Assembly (NCBI GenBank): GCA_028023455.1
Contig: JAQFVV010012441.1
Location: 6,097,544 to 6,161,543 of the forward strand
Source of the DNA: Epiperipatus broadwayi
Lineage: Eukaryota; Onychophora; Udeonychophora; Euonychophora; Peripatidae
DNA length: 64,000 nucleotides
Direction of reading: 5' to 3'
The translations under genes and the position numbers were made by a program. Within the stretch, counting starts at the first letter, position 1. Each line of letters starts with the position of its first letter. The notes beneath the pieces were generated by a model. The model was not told the origin of the DNA. It made no database searches and saw only the letters and a list, made by a program, of their open reading frames with translations. Below are positions 36,071-48,479 of the stretch, piece by piece.

Positions 36071-36768
36071 ATAATTTAGGGTTGAAATAAGCAAACAGTT
36101 TATACTTTGTGGCTAATTATGAATCAAAATATATAAAATGTGCTAACACATAAAAACAAATAAAAAAAATATATATTATTATTTTAATATCTATTCCATT
36201 AAATGGCTAAGCGTTTTCAAGGGTCATAGCCTTCATAATCATAGCCGTATTACAAACTATAATAAATTGACTTGGAGTGATGCAAATTTATGCAAATGAA
36301 ATGATTACACATTCCATTTCTTGGATATTTTGTAGCAAGAATCTTTTCTATTGATAGACACTGCTCATAGTTCAGTTTTTGCGCAGCACCGTGCTTCAGC
36401 TGGGCATGATTGCCAACTGGGAAATCCAGTGGTGGTGTGCAGAGAGTTGGCACAATCTTAAAAGAAAGATAAAAGAGGCTTTCTTTGTATCTAGAGGTGG
36501 TGACACCATCAATAGAAAAGACTCTTGCTACAAAATATCCAAGAAATGGAATGCATAATCATTTCATTTGCATAAATTTGCATCACTCTGAGTCAATTTA
36601 TTATAGTTTGTAATATGGCTATGAATATAAGGGCTTTGACCCTTTACAGCACTTAGCCATTTAATGGAATATATATTAAAATAATAATATATATTTTCTT
36701 TATTTGTTTTTAGCTTTGTGTGCTTGTGCGTGTTAGTGCATTTTATATATTTTTATAATTTAAGGTTG
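36071..36768. mobile_element. Foldback element with about 230-250-bp arms and 14-bp target duplication
   Basis: Left arm about 36,126-36,358 and right arm about 36,503-36,754 are reverse complements with scattered mismatches and indels. Both include 'catttcatttgcataaatttgcatcactc', the '..attccattaaatggctaa' block and an A-rich end. The spacer of about 140 bases is richer in G+C and has its own small hairpin (GCCAACT...AGTTGGC, 36,409-36,446). ATAATTTAGGGTTG (36,071-36,084) and ATAATTTAAGGTTG (36,755-36,768) flank the insert, giving a 13/14 match, and they interrupt a Penelope reverse-transcriptase frame that continues on both sides. The left end carries about 40 bases beyond the pairing arm. 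No transposase is encoded. Confidence 0.75.
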
Positions 36769-37194
36769 TAGATTACAATATGTATTAAGAAATCATAAAG
36801 TTTTTTCTTCTTCATGTGACCAAAAAAAGTATGCCTTCAATATACCAGATCTAGATAGTTCTCTTATAGAATTATAATTTTGAGCCTGTGTTTCAAACTC
36901 TTCCATGAATAAATTGTTGAAAACATGGGTTATAGGAGATCTCATCATAGTTTCAATTACTGGTGTGTGAAATTGACCATATATATTATTTAGACATGTT
37001 TAGATAATGTGGTATTATGACTTTTTAAATTGCAATATTTGAAGCTATATCCAATGCCTCATAAAATGGGATGTTTTTATATATGATTTCATGAAAGAAA
37101 TAGCTGTTAGTATTCAATTTTCTAGTTATCTTGTTAGTGTCTGAGATTATCTTAGGGCATTAACGATAGGATGAAGTTGAATGTATGATGTATG

Positions 37195-38640
37195 TATTTT
37201 TGGAAAGCCATATATGATCCTGGAGCTGTTAAATCATAAAGTTTATGTTAAAACAAAGAGAAACTATCACTCATCTTGAAAATATATCTATGGTTTTTAT
37301 TTTAAAATGTACAATTGGTGATCACATCGAAAATAAAATGACCCCTAAAGAAAAATACTCTTTATGTCCTAAATTTTACAGCCTTATAAAAATATATAAA
37401 TCAGGCATTCCAATCTGTCCTATAGTTAGTGCCAAATATTACTTACATAAACTTTAGATACATAAAGAGTAAATTAAATTCTAACAATTATTCACACCAT
37501 GAAATTATATATAAAAATCATGGCCCATTTACATCTATTATTAAGCATTTAAAAATCTCATCAAATGATATTCTTGTGAGCTTTGATGATCTTTAATTGT
37601 TTAATAGCATACCAAATAATGAGGCATTGGATATAGCTTCAAAATATTGATATTTACAGAGATGGTAGATAAACATTGTCATAATAAATTATTTTGTACT
37701 TGCAATGGTCAATTCTACTAAAATGTAATTGGAACTCCAATGGGATCTATTATCTTCAATAGTTTTACCAATTTATTCATAGAAGAGTTTGAAACATGGC
37801 TTTATACTTAATGTTATACCAGCCATATATCTGGTTCAAATATATCAATGATATGACATATTAGTTCCTTGGTTATATGAAAATAAAAACTGTAACTTTT
37901 TAATGCATAACATCCCTAAATTATGTTGACTATGAACATGAACAAGATTGGAAAACTCATTTTTATTCTCTTTTTTCTAAAACAAACAATGATATCTTAT
38001 CATCTTCTATATATAGAAAATGTACATCTACTTATAGATATCAAAACACATTATCTCATCATAATCTGTTTCAAATCTTCTCTTTAGGTAAGTAACATTT
38101 TGCAATGCAATTTTTACTTTAAAATATATCTGCATTAAAAAAAGAGATCAAACACATATGTGATATTTTATTAATGAATGGTTAAAACATCAACATTATA
38201 AATAGGACAATAGATAAATCAACCTCTTTTCCCAAAAAGTATAAATCAAATGCATGCTTCTATTAGGGTATGCATTCCGTACATATAACAAATGACCAAT
38301 GAGATTGGAAAGCTAGTCTATTTCTACAACATAAAGCCAACATTCCCTACTGAGCAAAAGAAATAATAATATTCTTATGAAACCTAAAGACATAGGCAGG
38401 GAGTCTATGAGATCCCTCTGTGACATGCACCCGACTACATACACATGAAAGAAATTGACTTATAAATGCTAGAAGAGAATAGCACATTGATATATTCAGC
38501 ACTTGCTTTACATGTTTTAAATACTGGCAATCACATAGGTGTCTCAAATCCTAAAATCATATTCATATGCATAACCATGACCAAAAATATTAAGGGGGCT
38601 ATAAAAACATTTAAAAAATAAATTGCATTAGTAAACATGA
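37195..38640 (+). pseudogene. Penelope-like element, right (plus) copy: RT and GIY-YIG
   Basis: Starts in the N-terminal part of the reverse transcriptase: MLKQRETITHLENISMVFIL (from 37,245). Then KEKYSLCPKFYSLIKIYKSG with IPICPIVSAKYYLHKL, the classic Penelope 'PKFYGLPKIHK.GIPLRPIVS' block. Pieces after that include SSNDILVSFDD-like sequence (about 37,560), IGTPMGSIIFNSFTNLFIEE (37,730-37,790) and WFKYINDM (about 37,828), where the catalytic YVDD box is YIND, so one Asp is lost. SSSIYRKCTSTYRYQNTLSH follows near 38,005-38,060. The endonuclease part reads RHRQGVYEIP (about 38,390), then SALALHVLNTGNHIGVSNPK (38,490-38,550) and ends about 38,640. Multiple stops. It lies head to head with the minus copy; both are cut within the RT near 37.2 kb. 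Confidence 0.8.
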
Positions 38641-39025
38641 TGAAATAATGAAATTTATTAATTATTTGAAAGAGCTTTTTATGTAAAAGCATATAAAATA
38701 CTATTAAGTTTATATCAAACTATTCTACAACTATGCAATACAATTACCTCTGTTAAAATTATGTTATAATTGCTGGTTTTTTACCCAGTTGAGGCAAGGG
38801 TTATCCTGTAAAAACATCAGTATATTTACTTTAATTTTATTTTATTAAACATGGTTACTCTGGCTAACATAATTTATAAAACAATAATATTTCAGATTTG
38901 CTTATCAATCTAATAGTTAAGTGATCAATTAAAAAAAAATAGAAAATGATATAGTCTAACAGAACTGATTTCAACATTCATTATTTCATCATAATTTCAA
39001 TAACTGAATTTATATATATATAAGA
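38641..39025. other. Spacer between PLE copies, no gene
   Basis: A+T-rich, ending in a short TA run just before the PLE tail. Confidence 0.4.
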
Positions 39026-39300
39026 AGCTATAGAGATTTTTAAAAGGCCCAAGAGCATAAATGAAAGGTGTGAGTTAAAGAAGATTAACAACATTTGGAA
39101 GAAACTATTGGAAGAGAAAATAAATTTTAAAACTTCTCAACCAATAGAATTTAAATATGAGGAGAAAGAAAATGATAAAAACGATTTTAAATCTCACATG
39201 CATTCTTATGATTTGAGAAAGAGGACGCTCTGAGGAAGGTGCTTGATATTGTACTGAAATGTCAGCATTTAGATTTTTCACTACACGGAATATCCCGCAA
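39026..39300 (+). repeat. PLE 3'-terminal tail, copy 1
   Basis: About 275 bases matching 61,893-62,190 (+) and 61,200-61,497 (-). It starts 'aagctatagagatttttaaaaggc', the coding end of a GIY-YIG protein (AIEIFKRPKSINERCELKKI, then NNIWKKLLEEKINFKTSQPI), and ends in noncoding sequence with a hammerhead-like core. It is 5'-truncated, without its endonuclease core. Confidence 0.7.
39230..39259 (+). ncRNA. Hammerhead-like core in PLE tail (39 kb)
   Basis: CTGAGGA at 39,230-39,236 fits the hammerhead CTGANGA box. GAAA lies at 39,256-39,259, and between them a weak stem II can form (GGTGC with GTACT, partly mismatched). It is followed by TGTCAGC. Penelope elements are known carriers of hammerhead motifs. 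Stems I and III were not identified. Confidence 0.4.
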
Positions 39301-39304
39301 ATAG

Positions 39305-42300
39305 TAATAATAATATGACATATATATATAGGGGGTGTAATCTTTTTAGTAATTAATATTATAATAATATAGAGATTTATACAGATTGAGTTTAATGCTA
39401 AAACTACTGGTTTGTTAATTAAATGAAATATTCTTAATCCAAATTGTAAGAAAAAAACTTTTTAGAGATAAAAAATAGATTGTCTATGCTCTGTACTTTA
39501 TTTTCTTATATAGAAGTCTATCTGAAGCAGTTTGGAGAGAAAACAGAAATATTTGAATTAATTATATATTGTTAAAGCTGGTTTGTATTTTTTGTTTTGA
39601 ATTGAGAGTATTTTATTTAATTAAAATATCAGTGGTTTGAGTGATAATCTTGAATGAGTAATAATATTGAACTATTATATAATATTAATTATTGAAAATG
39701 TTTTATATTTACGCATTATATTCCTTCAGTAGCAATGAGTAAATTGAAAAGTTCACGAATATTCACTAAAATAATATAAATCAGTTTAGAAATAGATTCA
39801 AATGTAATACAATTAATGTAAAAATTTATGCTTTCTTTCAAATGTGCTTCAGATCAGCCTCTTCATAAGGAAATGATGTAAAGAAAGAAAATCCATTCTT
39901 TTTTTTTTTAAAGTTTTTTTTTTGTAATTTAGATTGTAAGTATTTCATTTACTTAATAAACTGAGTGGTTTAATTATTAAAAAATTATATCCATAAAAAC
40001 AACCAAAGGCATTTTTATTTTGTTGTTGTAAGGAAATTATCAATAAGTAATTGATCTCCTTTTTTTTTCTTTAAAAAAAAACAGATGTAAAAGCTCTAAA
40101 AGGTTATTGAAGATAACATGTTTAACATTAGAATTATCAATTAGTAATTGATATTTTTAGCAATATCAAAGGTAAAGACATCTCTGGTTGTTTACATGGA
40201 TATAATAGCTCAATTTCTGCTGTTTACATAATTTGTAATAACTTAGCTATTTTTTTTAAATATAAACAAACCACCACTCATTTCATTGATACATTACTCT
40301 TACCAATTTTTCTTTTATACCAAAATGAATAGCAAATTGGTTCTCATATTGCAATTGTGTAACTGTTTTTATATTGTATTATGATCCTGAAACTAAGTAC
40401 TTCTAATGTTATTTATAAAGTATTTTCCATACAATTACAAAATTCAAAACCATTTAGAATTTTTAATATGAAATAATCACACTTCATGTTTTATAAATAT
40501 TAAGCAGTTGAATGCTATGACAAAGAAGCTTAAGGGGGAGTTTAATTAAAGCAGAGAAGAAGGTAGAGCTTTGGTGAAGACTGCTAGACAGTTGAAACTG
40601 CAAGGAAAATAAAAAAAGGTTTTAAGAAAATTTGTTGCATTAAAGTGTATATGAAAGAAGTGTTATAAGCAATATATATGAGATGAAAACAACTATAAAA
40701 CATTATTGTAATTATTAATTAAACTCATTTTCCATCATGATTAAGTATGTAATATTTATATTCAAAAATAATACAGTGTAAAATATTTCACACTTTAAAA
40801 TGTAATCAATGTTGAGGTTTTTATTTATATGGAAAGAGCTTCATATATTATTCTGGAGATATTGACCTAATGGTACACTGATAGTAGTTTATTTGGATAT
40901 TTTTTAAAAAGTCAAAGTTGGAAAGAATAAGATACCAATGAAATGATATCTGATTTGTTTATGAATGTGTGTGTGCACGTATATATAATAAAAATTAGAT
41001 TATATATTGGTTATTTTATTGCAGAATGTTTTCATTCATTTTTTCTCCCCAAGTTATTATTTTAATCAAGCTTAGATTATTTTCAAGATGTATTTTTATG
41101 ACAAGTTTGAAAAATAATATTCTCCATTAGATGTAATTTATAATTTTGTTCACAAAGGCTAAACAGACTAAAACTTAACAATTATTTAATAATATGAACT
41201 GTTTTTGATTTTTGTATATTATTCATTTATTAAAGAAATAGAATCTTCACTTACATATTTTCAACTTACAGTTTTATTTTAAATCAAAAATTATCACAAT
41301 GATTTATATATAAATTTAAGTATAGAAGAAGGTGGTCCCATGTTTCTCTTGTGTTCTTGAATTGGGAGTTTCATGTACAGTCATTATTGCATCTGATTGG
41401 CTGTCACGTAAGCATTTTAAGGCACATCTGTTGAAGGTTTTAGCCTTTCACATTATTATCTCAAAGATTTAAGTTTTATTGGTTTATTATAATAAAGTAA
41501 TAGGAAAATTTATAGTTGTAATTTTAAAACAGGAGAGAGAGGCAATTGATACTTAAAAATAAAAAGCACAGATAATAAAAATAGCTAAAGATTTCCTAGC
41601 ATTAAAATAAACAAAATACCCTTAGACATATCAGTAAATAATGGCTGCCAGTACAATGCAGTAATTTTTAATTTAGCAAGTGCCATGTTTTGTTTAGTGC
41701 ATGGTTAGGTTACTAGACTCAGCAATTCACAACTCAGTATTTTTGTTGTCAACTCAAGATCAGAGTGATCTTTTGAGTGAAAAACTATTTTACTTATTGC
41801 TGATTTTAAATAGTTACTCCTTCACATTTTACTCTTTAACCATCCATCCCCTAGTGGCAATTTGAAGCAATAATTCTACATTTTATTTTAGTATTAAAGC
41901 CTTGTTCAATATTTTCAAAATTCCATGTTTTACATGTGATTGAATAATTATAGTCACTGGAAGTCTATGAAATTCTGCTCTAAAATTTACAATTGCAAGT
42001 ATAAGTAGTACAATATCGCAGAAGTTCTGTATTACGCTGTTTGACTGAGCATAATAATTGTAATTTTTATTATTACTCCAAATTCCTTAACTTGAATTTT
42101 TTAAAAATAAAACCTATTTCACAAAAGTCTAAGAGTAAGTAAAATCGACTATGAAGTTATACAATTGTTGTCTATTGCTAACAACCAATCAAATGGAAGT
42201 TTACAAGTTTGATCATATGTCCAAAACCAAAGAATCTACCAATCAGCAATTTTCTAGTCTTTTATCAACTCATTTGTAGTTTTCCTCTGTGTCTATTGCT

Positions 42301-43720
42301 ATCTTGAGATTTTTTTAAACTAATAGATTACACAGTGATTTGAAACTGAAGCATGTTAATGAGTACTATCCTCCATAATCACCAAATCTCCAAAGCATTG
42401 AATTAAATGGTTAATTAGGATAAAAAGATTTAAAATGCTCAAATCATTGCCTATTTGATGAGAATTTTTATTTTTCAGCAATGTTACAACTGTTAACAAT
42501 CCTCTTTTTTGCACTAAGCAGTTTTGGCTATTGTTTATATTTACATTTTATCATTTATTTATTACTAGTTTTAATATTTTTCATCTTATTTTTTATTCTG
42601 ATAAGATATAAAAAAGAGCAAAAATAAATATTGCAATATTTTTAAAATTACTAGAATATTTAACTATTGTTTATTGGTTTTTCTAATAATTTATAATATA
42701 AAAACAACAAAAGAATATTCTTTTTCATATTTGTAAATAATAAAAATATTTTTATATAAAAAGTATACAAAAAATAGTTTAATGCAATTACTTGCAACTT
42801 GTAATAATACATATTATGTAGAATAAAATTTTAAAGCAATTAAAAATATTTATATAATGATTTAGTCTTTTATAAAATTTTATATACTTATTTGTTTGCC
42901 ACTACTGATATCTTATTGTATCCACATTTATGATTCAATTATTAAAAGATTATGGTAATGTAATTGGACAGGAAAGTTTCTGATTAATTTCAAAAGGCCA
43001 AAAGCATTTGAGTGTAGTTTTTCACTATATATATATATATATCAATAAAGCTTCTCCAGTTACAAAATGTCTTTTAGGTATATATATAAAGCTTCGTTCA
43101 TTAAAAAAATCACAGCCAATCTATTCTCTCTTGGAAATTACAAAATAAATACTCATAGAACATACCCACAAGTATTTATATATTGCAAGAAAATCAAGTC
43201 ATATATCACATGATTTATATATATATAACATAAAATCTGGAATAATTGTCAATATACTAATTCTTAGTCAAGATGGTAATCATGCCAGAGCTTGCTATAA
43301 CTTTTATTAATTATTTATTGTTTTAAGGCCTTTTTTAGATATTAATAAGAATAGTTATGATTATGGTAGGCTTGGTATCGAAAATGTGTTAAAATAAACT
43401 CATAATATATGTAAATAATTATATTTTATGCCCCAAAGTCTTAGTAAAGCATATGTATGTAGATATGCTTGAATTTTATTACATTTATATTTATTAAAGT
43501 TTTCATAATTATTATTTATTTATTGGTATATTAGATATTGGTAAAACATACAAAAATGTATTAAGAGCAAAGCATTATTAGTTATGAAATGCTGAACATA
43601 CTTTCAACTGGATTCAGTCATAGATGTAGCAATGAATGTAACAGAAGTGAGAGAGTATATTAAGTAGTCTGAAACACGTGAAATAATTGGCATATCATTT
43701 GCATTGTAAATCAAATGGTT
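39305..43720. other. A+T-rich stretch, no gene
   Basis: Microsatellite TA runs (for example 43,025-43,045) and A/T tracts. A possible diverged, inverted relative of the 18.3-kb tandem unit lies at 41,355-41,430 ('gcatctgattggctgtc..'). A block at 40,500-40,620 is purine-rich. No coding remnant identified. Confidence 0.4.
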
Positions 43721-43729
43721 AGAGTTGGC

Positions 43730-43970
43730 CATTTTTGAAGAGGGGAACACAGGTTTTTTTTCTCAATTGATGGTATGTTTATCCACAGAGATGTGCCAAG
43801 CCTCCTTGACTTTATGTTTGGCATTGTTGTACTCAGTGCAAACAACATTAACTGATGTAGTCTTGAAACTGTAGAGATATGGTTGAAGATGGATTTTTAG
43901 CTTGATTGTAAAGCTATTTTTGCTGAGGTAAGCAGGTGATTAGATTGGCTCAGGACTTGTCATAATAAAC
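43730..43970 (-). pseudogene. Possible PLE endonuclease C-terminal scrap
   Basis: The block is more complex than its flanks. On the minus strand it gives KHKVKEAWHISVDKHTIN, which resembles the C-terminal 'K.KEA..I....LNR' block after GIY-YIG domains of Penelope elements. No other motif is visible, and another frame is also open over this stretch, so the call is weak. Confidence 0.25.
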
Positions 43971-44152
43971 AGAATGGCAGGAAGTACTTTGACATTTAAT
44001 TATGTAAACAATCTGAGAGTGAAGATCAGGAATCAGTTTATCTTTGAAATTACAGCTTTAGAGATGAAGCATTTAAAATTGTTATACTGTTATATTAGAT
44101 TTTTAGAATTAAGTTTTCAGTGTGTCTTGTATTCCTATTTTATCAGGTTATA

Positions 44153-45060
44153 TATATATGTGTGTGTGTGTAAGTGTTCAGCACTGCAGAATAAAGGTAC
44201 TCCAATATCTAACTCTCTTCATCACATTTCCATAGCATATGTTATTATTTCATTGATCCATTTCACATATGATTTATATCTAGATCTTTTGCAATCCCTT
44301 GGAATCCAGTTTAAGATTTTAATTATTTTCTACATAAATGGTTTTGTCTCAAAAAAATCTTTACAGATCAACTGCTTCTTTTTCTGTACCAGCTATCTTT
44401 GTTGCAGTTTTGAATAGTGTATCAGTTTTGAAAATCCTTTTAATATTTTAAAACGATTTGCAAGTTCTAATTTAAACTCATTGGAATGTTTATGGAAGTA
44501 TTTCACTAATCTGTGATCATTTCCAGTGTTGAATTTTTAAAAACATTACAATCTTGAAACATTTATTTTTTGTTAGCCAAAACATAATCCAATTCTGTTG
44601 CATTTTTATGTGGATGCATTCCTGTCCATTTTCATTTAGCTTTTTTCCTCATAGAAAAAAATCATATAAAGTTTTTTATTTTCCTATAAACTCCACAAGT
44701 CTGTTTTCTCTCATTTCTATCATTATAACAAAATTTATCTATAACATTTTTATCTCTCAATTATTTAAAAATTCTATCATGAAAATTATGCCTTTGTTCT
44801 ATATAGTACATGTCCTCATTTTAAATCGTTTCTTTACCTTTTCTTCCAAATTTGCAAAAATAAATAATGTACCATTTAATCTACATAGTTTGTCTTTCAT
44901 GTCTTGCAATTTTAATTTATTTGAAGTTGATCTGCTCTTATGAGTACTTAAGTAAATGGTCATCATCAAAGGTTTCATTGATTGACAATCAGAAGTTCTA
45001 ACACCCTTAGTTTTTTGCTACCAACCAGTGTCTTGCCTGTCAACTTTACAGGAACCTGAA
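44153..45060 (-). pseudogene. RTE-type LINE remnant, copy b, RT deleted
   Basis: Minus strand. Pieces of an AP endonuclease of RTE type: PVKLTGKTLVGSKKLRVLE (near 45,050-45,000), SNKLKLQDMKDKLCRLNG (44,930-44,870), VIMIEMRENRLVEFIGK (the family 'GNRNERGK.LVEFA'), NENGQECIHIKM, LDYVLANKK-like sequence near 44,570, and HSNEFKLELANRFKILKGF (44,490-44,440). About 100 bases later the sequence jumps to the RTE 3' end: YVKWINEIITYAMEM (44,260-44,210), then LDIGVPLFCSAEH. It finishes in a CA/TA microsatellite (44,153-44,170). The whole reverse transcriptase is missing, so this is an internally deleted copy. Confidence 0.65.
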
Positions 45061-46878
45061 AATAAAGGACATAATTCAATTTTACCTGTCATAACTTTAA
45101 ATATTTTTTTAAAAGTTCATTCACACATACATTCATACTGTATTCAAAAAATATCTACTGCCATTCCAGTTAAGAGCTATCAGGCAACTTAGAATAAAGT
45201 TACAGTATTTCTTGATCTTAAATTCAGAAGTAAAGGATCATTAAACTTATCACACTGGTGGCTCTAGGTTGATAAAAAACACCTTCTGTGCAATGGAAAG
45301 AAGGTATATATATATAATTTTATGTAGCATGACTGATTAAACAAACACTATCAGTACACTTTTAGCATTTTTAATAAACCAATAACACAAAATTACACAA
45401 TGTTCGAAAAACATGGTAATTGATTTTATATAAACAATTGTTGATCATGTTTTATTATAGAAACAAATGTAATTATTATATCATTTTATTTTTCATATTT
45501 TTACAACCCCATAAAATGACTATGTATATAAGCTATGATCAAGACATTTTCTCTGATTCTACTTATATTTCATAGATCATACACATAAGATAAACTAGAG
45601 ACTTGAAACATTTTTAATTTTATGCCAAACAAATATTTTAATAAAATGTGAATGAATAACATTAACCATATATACATAATAAAGGCACACCATATATGCA
45701 TAATCTACAATAGAAATACTATTTCAATTATTCATTTTAATATTTTTACATTACAAACAATATACTCTCCATAAAAATTGTAAATACAAGTTTTTAGGAT
45801 AAAGTAATATTTTTTTCTCTGGATATCATTTAGATGATTTTAGAACATACTATTTATGAATGACAAAATGAAATTCTATGAAAATATTACTAGAACTTTA
45901 TCTACTGGAAGCTCTATTATTGGTCAGTCACTTTTTTCTTCAATTGGCTAGTTATTCACTTTATTTAATAGTTTTTTTTTTTAGTTCCAGAAATTGTAAA
46001 AAAAAAAATTAAATTGAAATAACTGTGGAAGATTTTGAAATAACTGTGGAAGATTTTTCATTCTTCAACATTATAATTAGCACATCATAACTTTTTCAAT
46101 AATATTTTATATCTGGGCTTCTACAATTAAGTGAAATAGGTTTCAATCATGTATAATATATAAGGCTGGCAATATATTCCTTTTGTGCATACATAAGGTA
46201 GTGTAGGAATAAAACATAACATAAGATTCAACTTACTTTTTGATTAGCAGATAGATGTACTAATTGACAGCAGTTCTCAGTTTAATACAACTTTTCTAGA
46301 ATTTCAATAGTGTGTAATTTCCAAAATTGGATTATGAAGCACAGATAAGTCATTCTGCTAGTCTTTTCTGGAAATTCAAATTCAATGAACATGGAGGCTA
46401 ACATAATCTGACCTCTTGTTATGCAGATCTACACTTTCTCCAATAATTATCAATTATATTGAGTTTATTATTGACAGAGATACAATGGAATTTATGAAAC
46501 ACAATATTGAAATTGAAAATTTCTATTTTGATTAATAAAAACAAGATAATGTTTAAATAATCATTGGTCTGATTTTTACTTTATCTTCATCAAAATTAAA
46601 ATTGTTTTAATTGAAAAAAAATTATTTCAATCTTTTAAATAAAACCAAACTATAGAATTATCTCTGTAATTAATGTATATTGCAAAGAAAAACATTATTG
46701 TTTTAGGCAAAAATATTTTTGTTTATTTCCATACATTAAATATTTATATTTTTGTCGAAAACAGCAATAAGATATATATTATTAATAGAAACCTTTTTGT
46801 AAGTATTTGATTTTAAATAATTTGTAGCATTTCAAAATAAATTAAATACTTTTACTTAACTCTCCTATAGTACCCCAG
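45061..46878. other. A+T-rich stretch, no gene
   Basis: Includes a 21-bp tandem duplication (gaaataactgtggaagattt at 46,016-46,036 and 46,037-46,057). Nothing else recognised. Confidence 0.5.
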
Positions 46879-47370
46879 CATTCTGACAGCTTATTTTGTT
46901 CTCCCTTGCTTTAAGCTTTCAACTTTAATTTGATATAAATCCATTATTATTTATCAGAATATAATAAATTCGATCTCATTTAATAGATATTTCTATTTAG
47001 AAATTAAATAAATTTTAAAAAATCACATTTCATATTCAGAATTATTTTAAAAATTAGATTTTAATCAAAACAAAGCATCATTTCATCATTTAACTGCCAG
47101 AAGAAGCAGATTTAACTTGCAAAATGAATGAAATCATACTTGATTGATGTTCATTTTTAAAATCTAAACAAATAATTATTAATATCTAGTAAATATATTT
47201 TAGTACTTTTTATGATATTGTTATATTTTCTAACAGACTGTCTTACTAATGTAATTTTCAAAGATCATAATTTACATGCCCTCATAATTTCCATAGCAAC
47301 ATTACTCAGAAAAATATAATCCTTTATATTTAAAATGAAACACTTCTATAAAATAAATATGCGATAATAT
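46879..47370 (+). repeat. Unclassified interspersed repeat, copy 2
   Basis: Diverged copy of 9,574-10,070 in the same orientation. Shared blocks include 'attctgac', 'ttaagctttc', 'ccattattatttatcagaat' and 'aattaaataaattttaaaa'. No coding content. Confidence 0.65.
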
Positions 47371-47374
47371 ATAA

Positions 47375-48479
47375 TCTTGATTCCTAATAATTATGATGTA
47401 ATTATGCAAAAATAATATTAAATTTACCAAAAAATTAAGTTTTTAGTCATTCATAATTTTTCTTGAAATAATATCACAAAGTTTGAGACGACCATGAATG
47501 CAATGAATGATCATCATTGTGGATTATAACATACTTTGAAATTCCCATTTTTTTATTATTCTGACATCTTCAGAATTGTTTTGAAGTTAAAACATTAAAA
47601 AAAATACATGAATTTTAAAGTTTAAAAAAGATAGCAAAATCTCTCTATAGAGCACTAAAGTCGTAAATTCAATTTCTTGACCTCTGGTCCAATAAAACAT
47701 CACTTTGGTCTTTTCAACGGCTCAGTTAATCAATATTTTATTTATCCCAGACTTCATTTTAAGTAGATTTATATGTAAATTTTGTTTACATTCTTATCTA
47801 TTTTTTCTTTTAATCTTTAAATATATACGCACCATATAGTCTGTTATGTGCCATCAGACAATAATATAATCATTTCACATAATTATTGACATTCATTGTG
47901 TAATAATAAATAGTAATAGAGAATGTAATGCAAAATAGGTGTTTACTTTTTGGACATAAATTAAGTGAAGCAAAAGAGAAATAGAGTCATTTAAACACAA
48001 GAAGATAAAAATATATTTAAGAAATTGCAACAGAAAGGTATTTGCTGTTAACTTATCAGAGATCTCTTGATTCCTCTTTGAGGCCTTAAAACTGAGCATA
48101 GGAAATTCCTAATTTCCACTTCAAGCAATTACTATATGATCAATATACTATATGAACGCATATAGACTGCACACCAACACACATCAACCAGTGTATTGTT
48201 TTTACCTCTGAGGTTAAGGTCAAGAAAGATCATATTTCTTCTCACTTGTTCAAAAGCTCTTAACTGAAATATTAGTTGGATTTTCTTGAAAACAGAATGA
48301 ATGTGTGTAAATTAACGTTTTAATACAATCATGACAGAAAAAAGAAAATCATTGTCCATTTTCACAAGGGGCGGTAAAGGTATCGGGCAAGGCAGCAGTT
48401 GTCAGCTGAAACTGGAAGTGTTATGATCTCTGTATTGTGGATTGAGGTTGCTACTTGATGACAAGTCTATTTAGGTACT
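47375..48479. other. Spacer, possibly RTE 5' UTR at its end
   Basis: A+T-rich except 48,350-48,500, which has higher G+C ('ggggcggtaaaggtatcggg...') and leads directly into the RTE endonuclease, so it may be the 5' UTR of that copy. Confidence 0.4.

Larger units (their letters stand above)
35333..37190 (-). pseudogene. Penelope-like element, left (minus) copy, split by a foldback
   Basis: Read on the minus strand from about 37,190. Reverse-transcriptase pieces are ITRKLNTNSYFFHEIIYKNI, YEALDIASNIAI, then MRSPITHVFNNLFMEEFE (36,950-36,900) and WSHEEEKLYDFLIHIV. A foldback element interrupts at 36,755-36,084. The coding then resumes with IMFTMDMEKNGKCIFL, SKTNNDIL, and HTNRYLKGMIHPN. The GIY-YIG endonuclease follows at 35,660-35,333: KDVILLESQRFYEIPHGKCS, then QCISARGNDNIIAMEK and SSALSLYVLDNGHHIDFSNT. 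In relatives the core reads GIYEIPCG.C...YIG.TNR; here it has FYEIPHGKC and CIERSN, so key positions are lost. It is truncated at its 5' end within the RT. RT plus GIY-YIG in this order is diagnostic of Penelope elements. Confidence 0.8.

Noticed and set aside
36250-36453. 67-codon minus-strand frame
   Set aside because: It lies across the arm and spacer of the foldback element and has no protein resemblance.
41333-41450. Block with 'gcatctgattggctgtc' as a firm inverted copy of the 18.3-kb unit
   Set aside because: Only the 17-base core and scattered positions agree; kept as a possibility in the findings, not as a feature of its own.
43974-44943. Two plus-strand open frames of 147 and 129 codons
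   Set aside because: They run antisense to the RTE remnant on the minus strand (44,153-45,060). The products are Phe/Ile/Tyr-rich with no domain, typical of A+T-rich antisense sequence.
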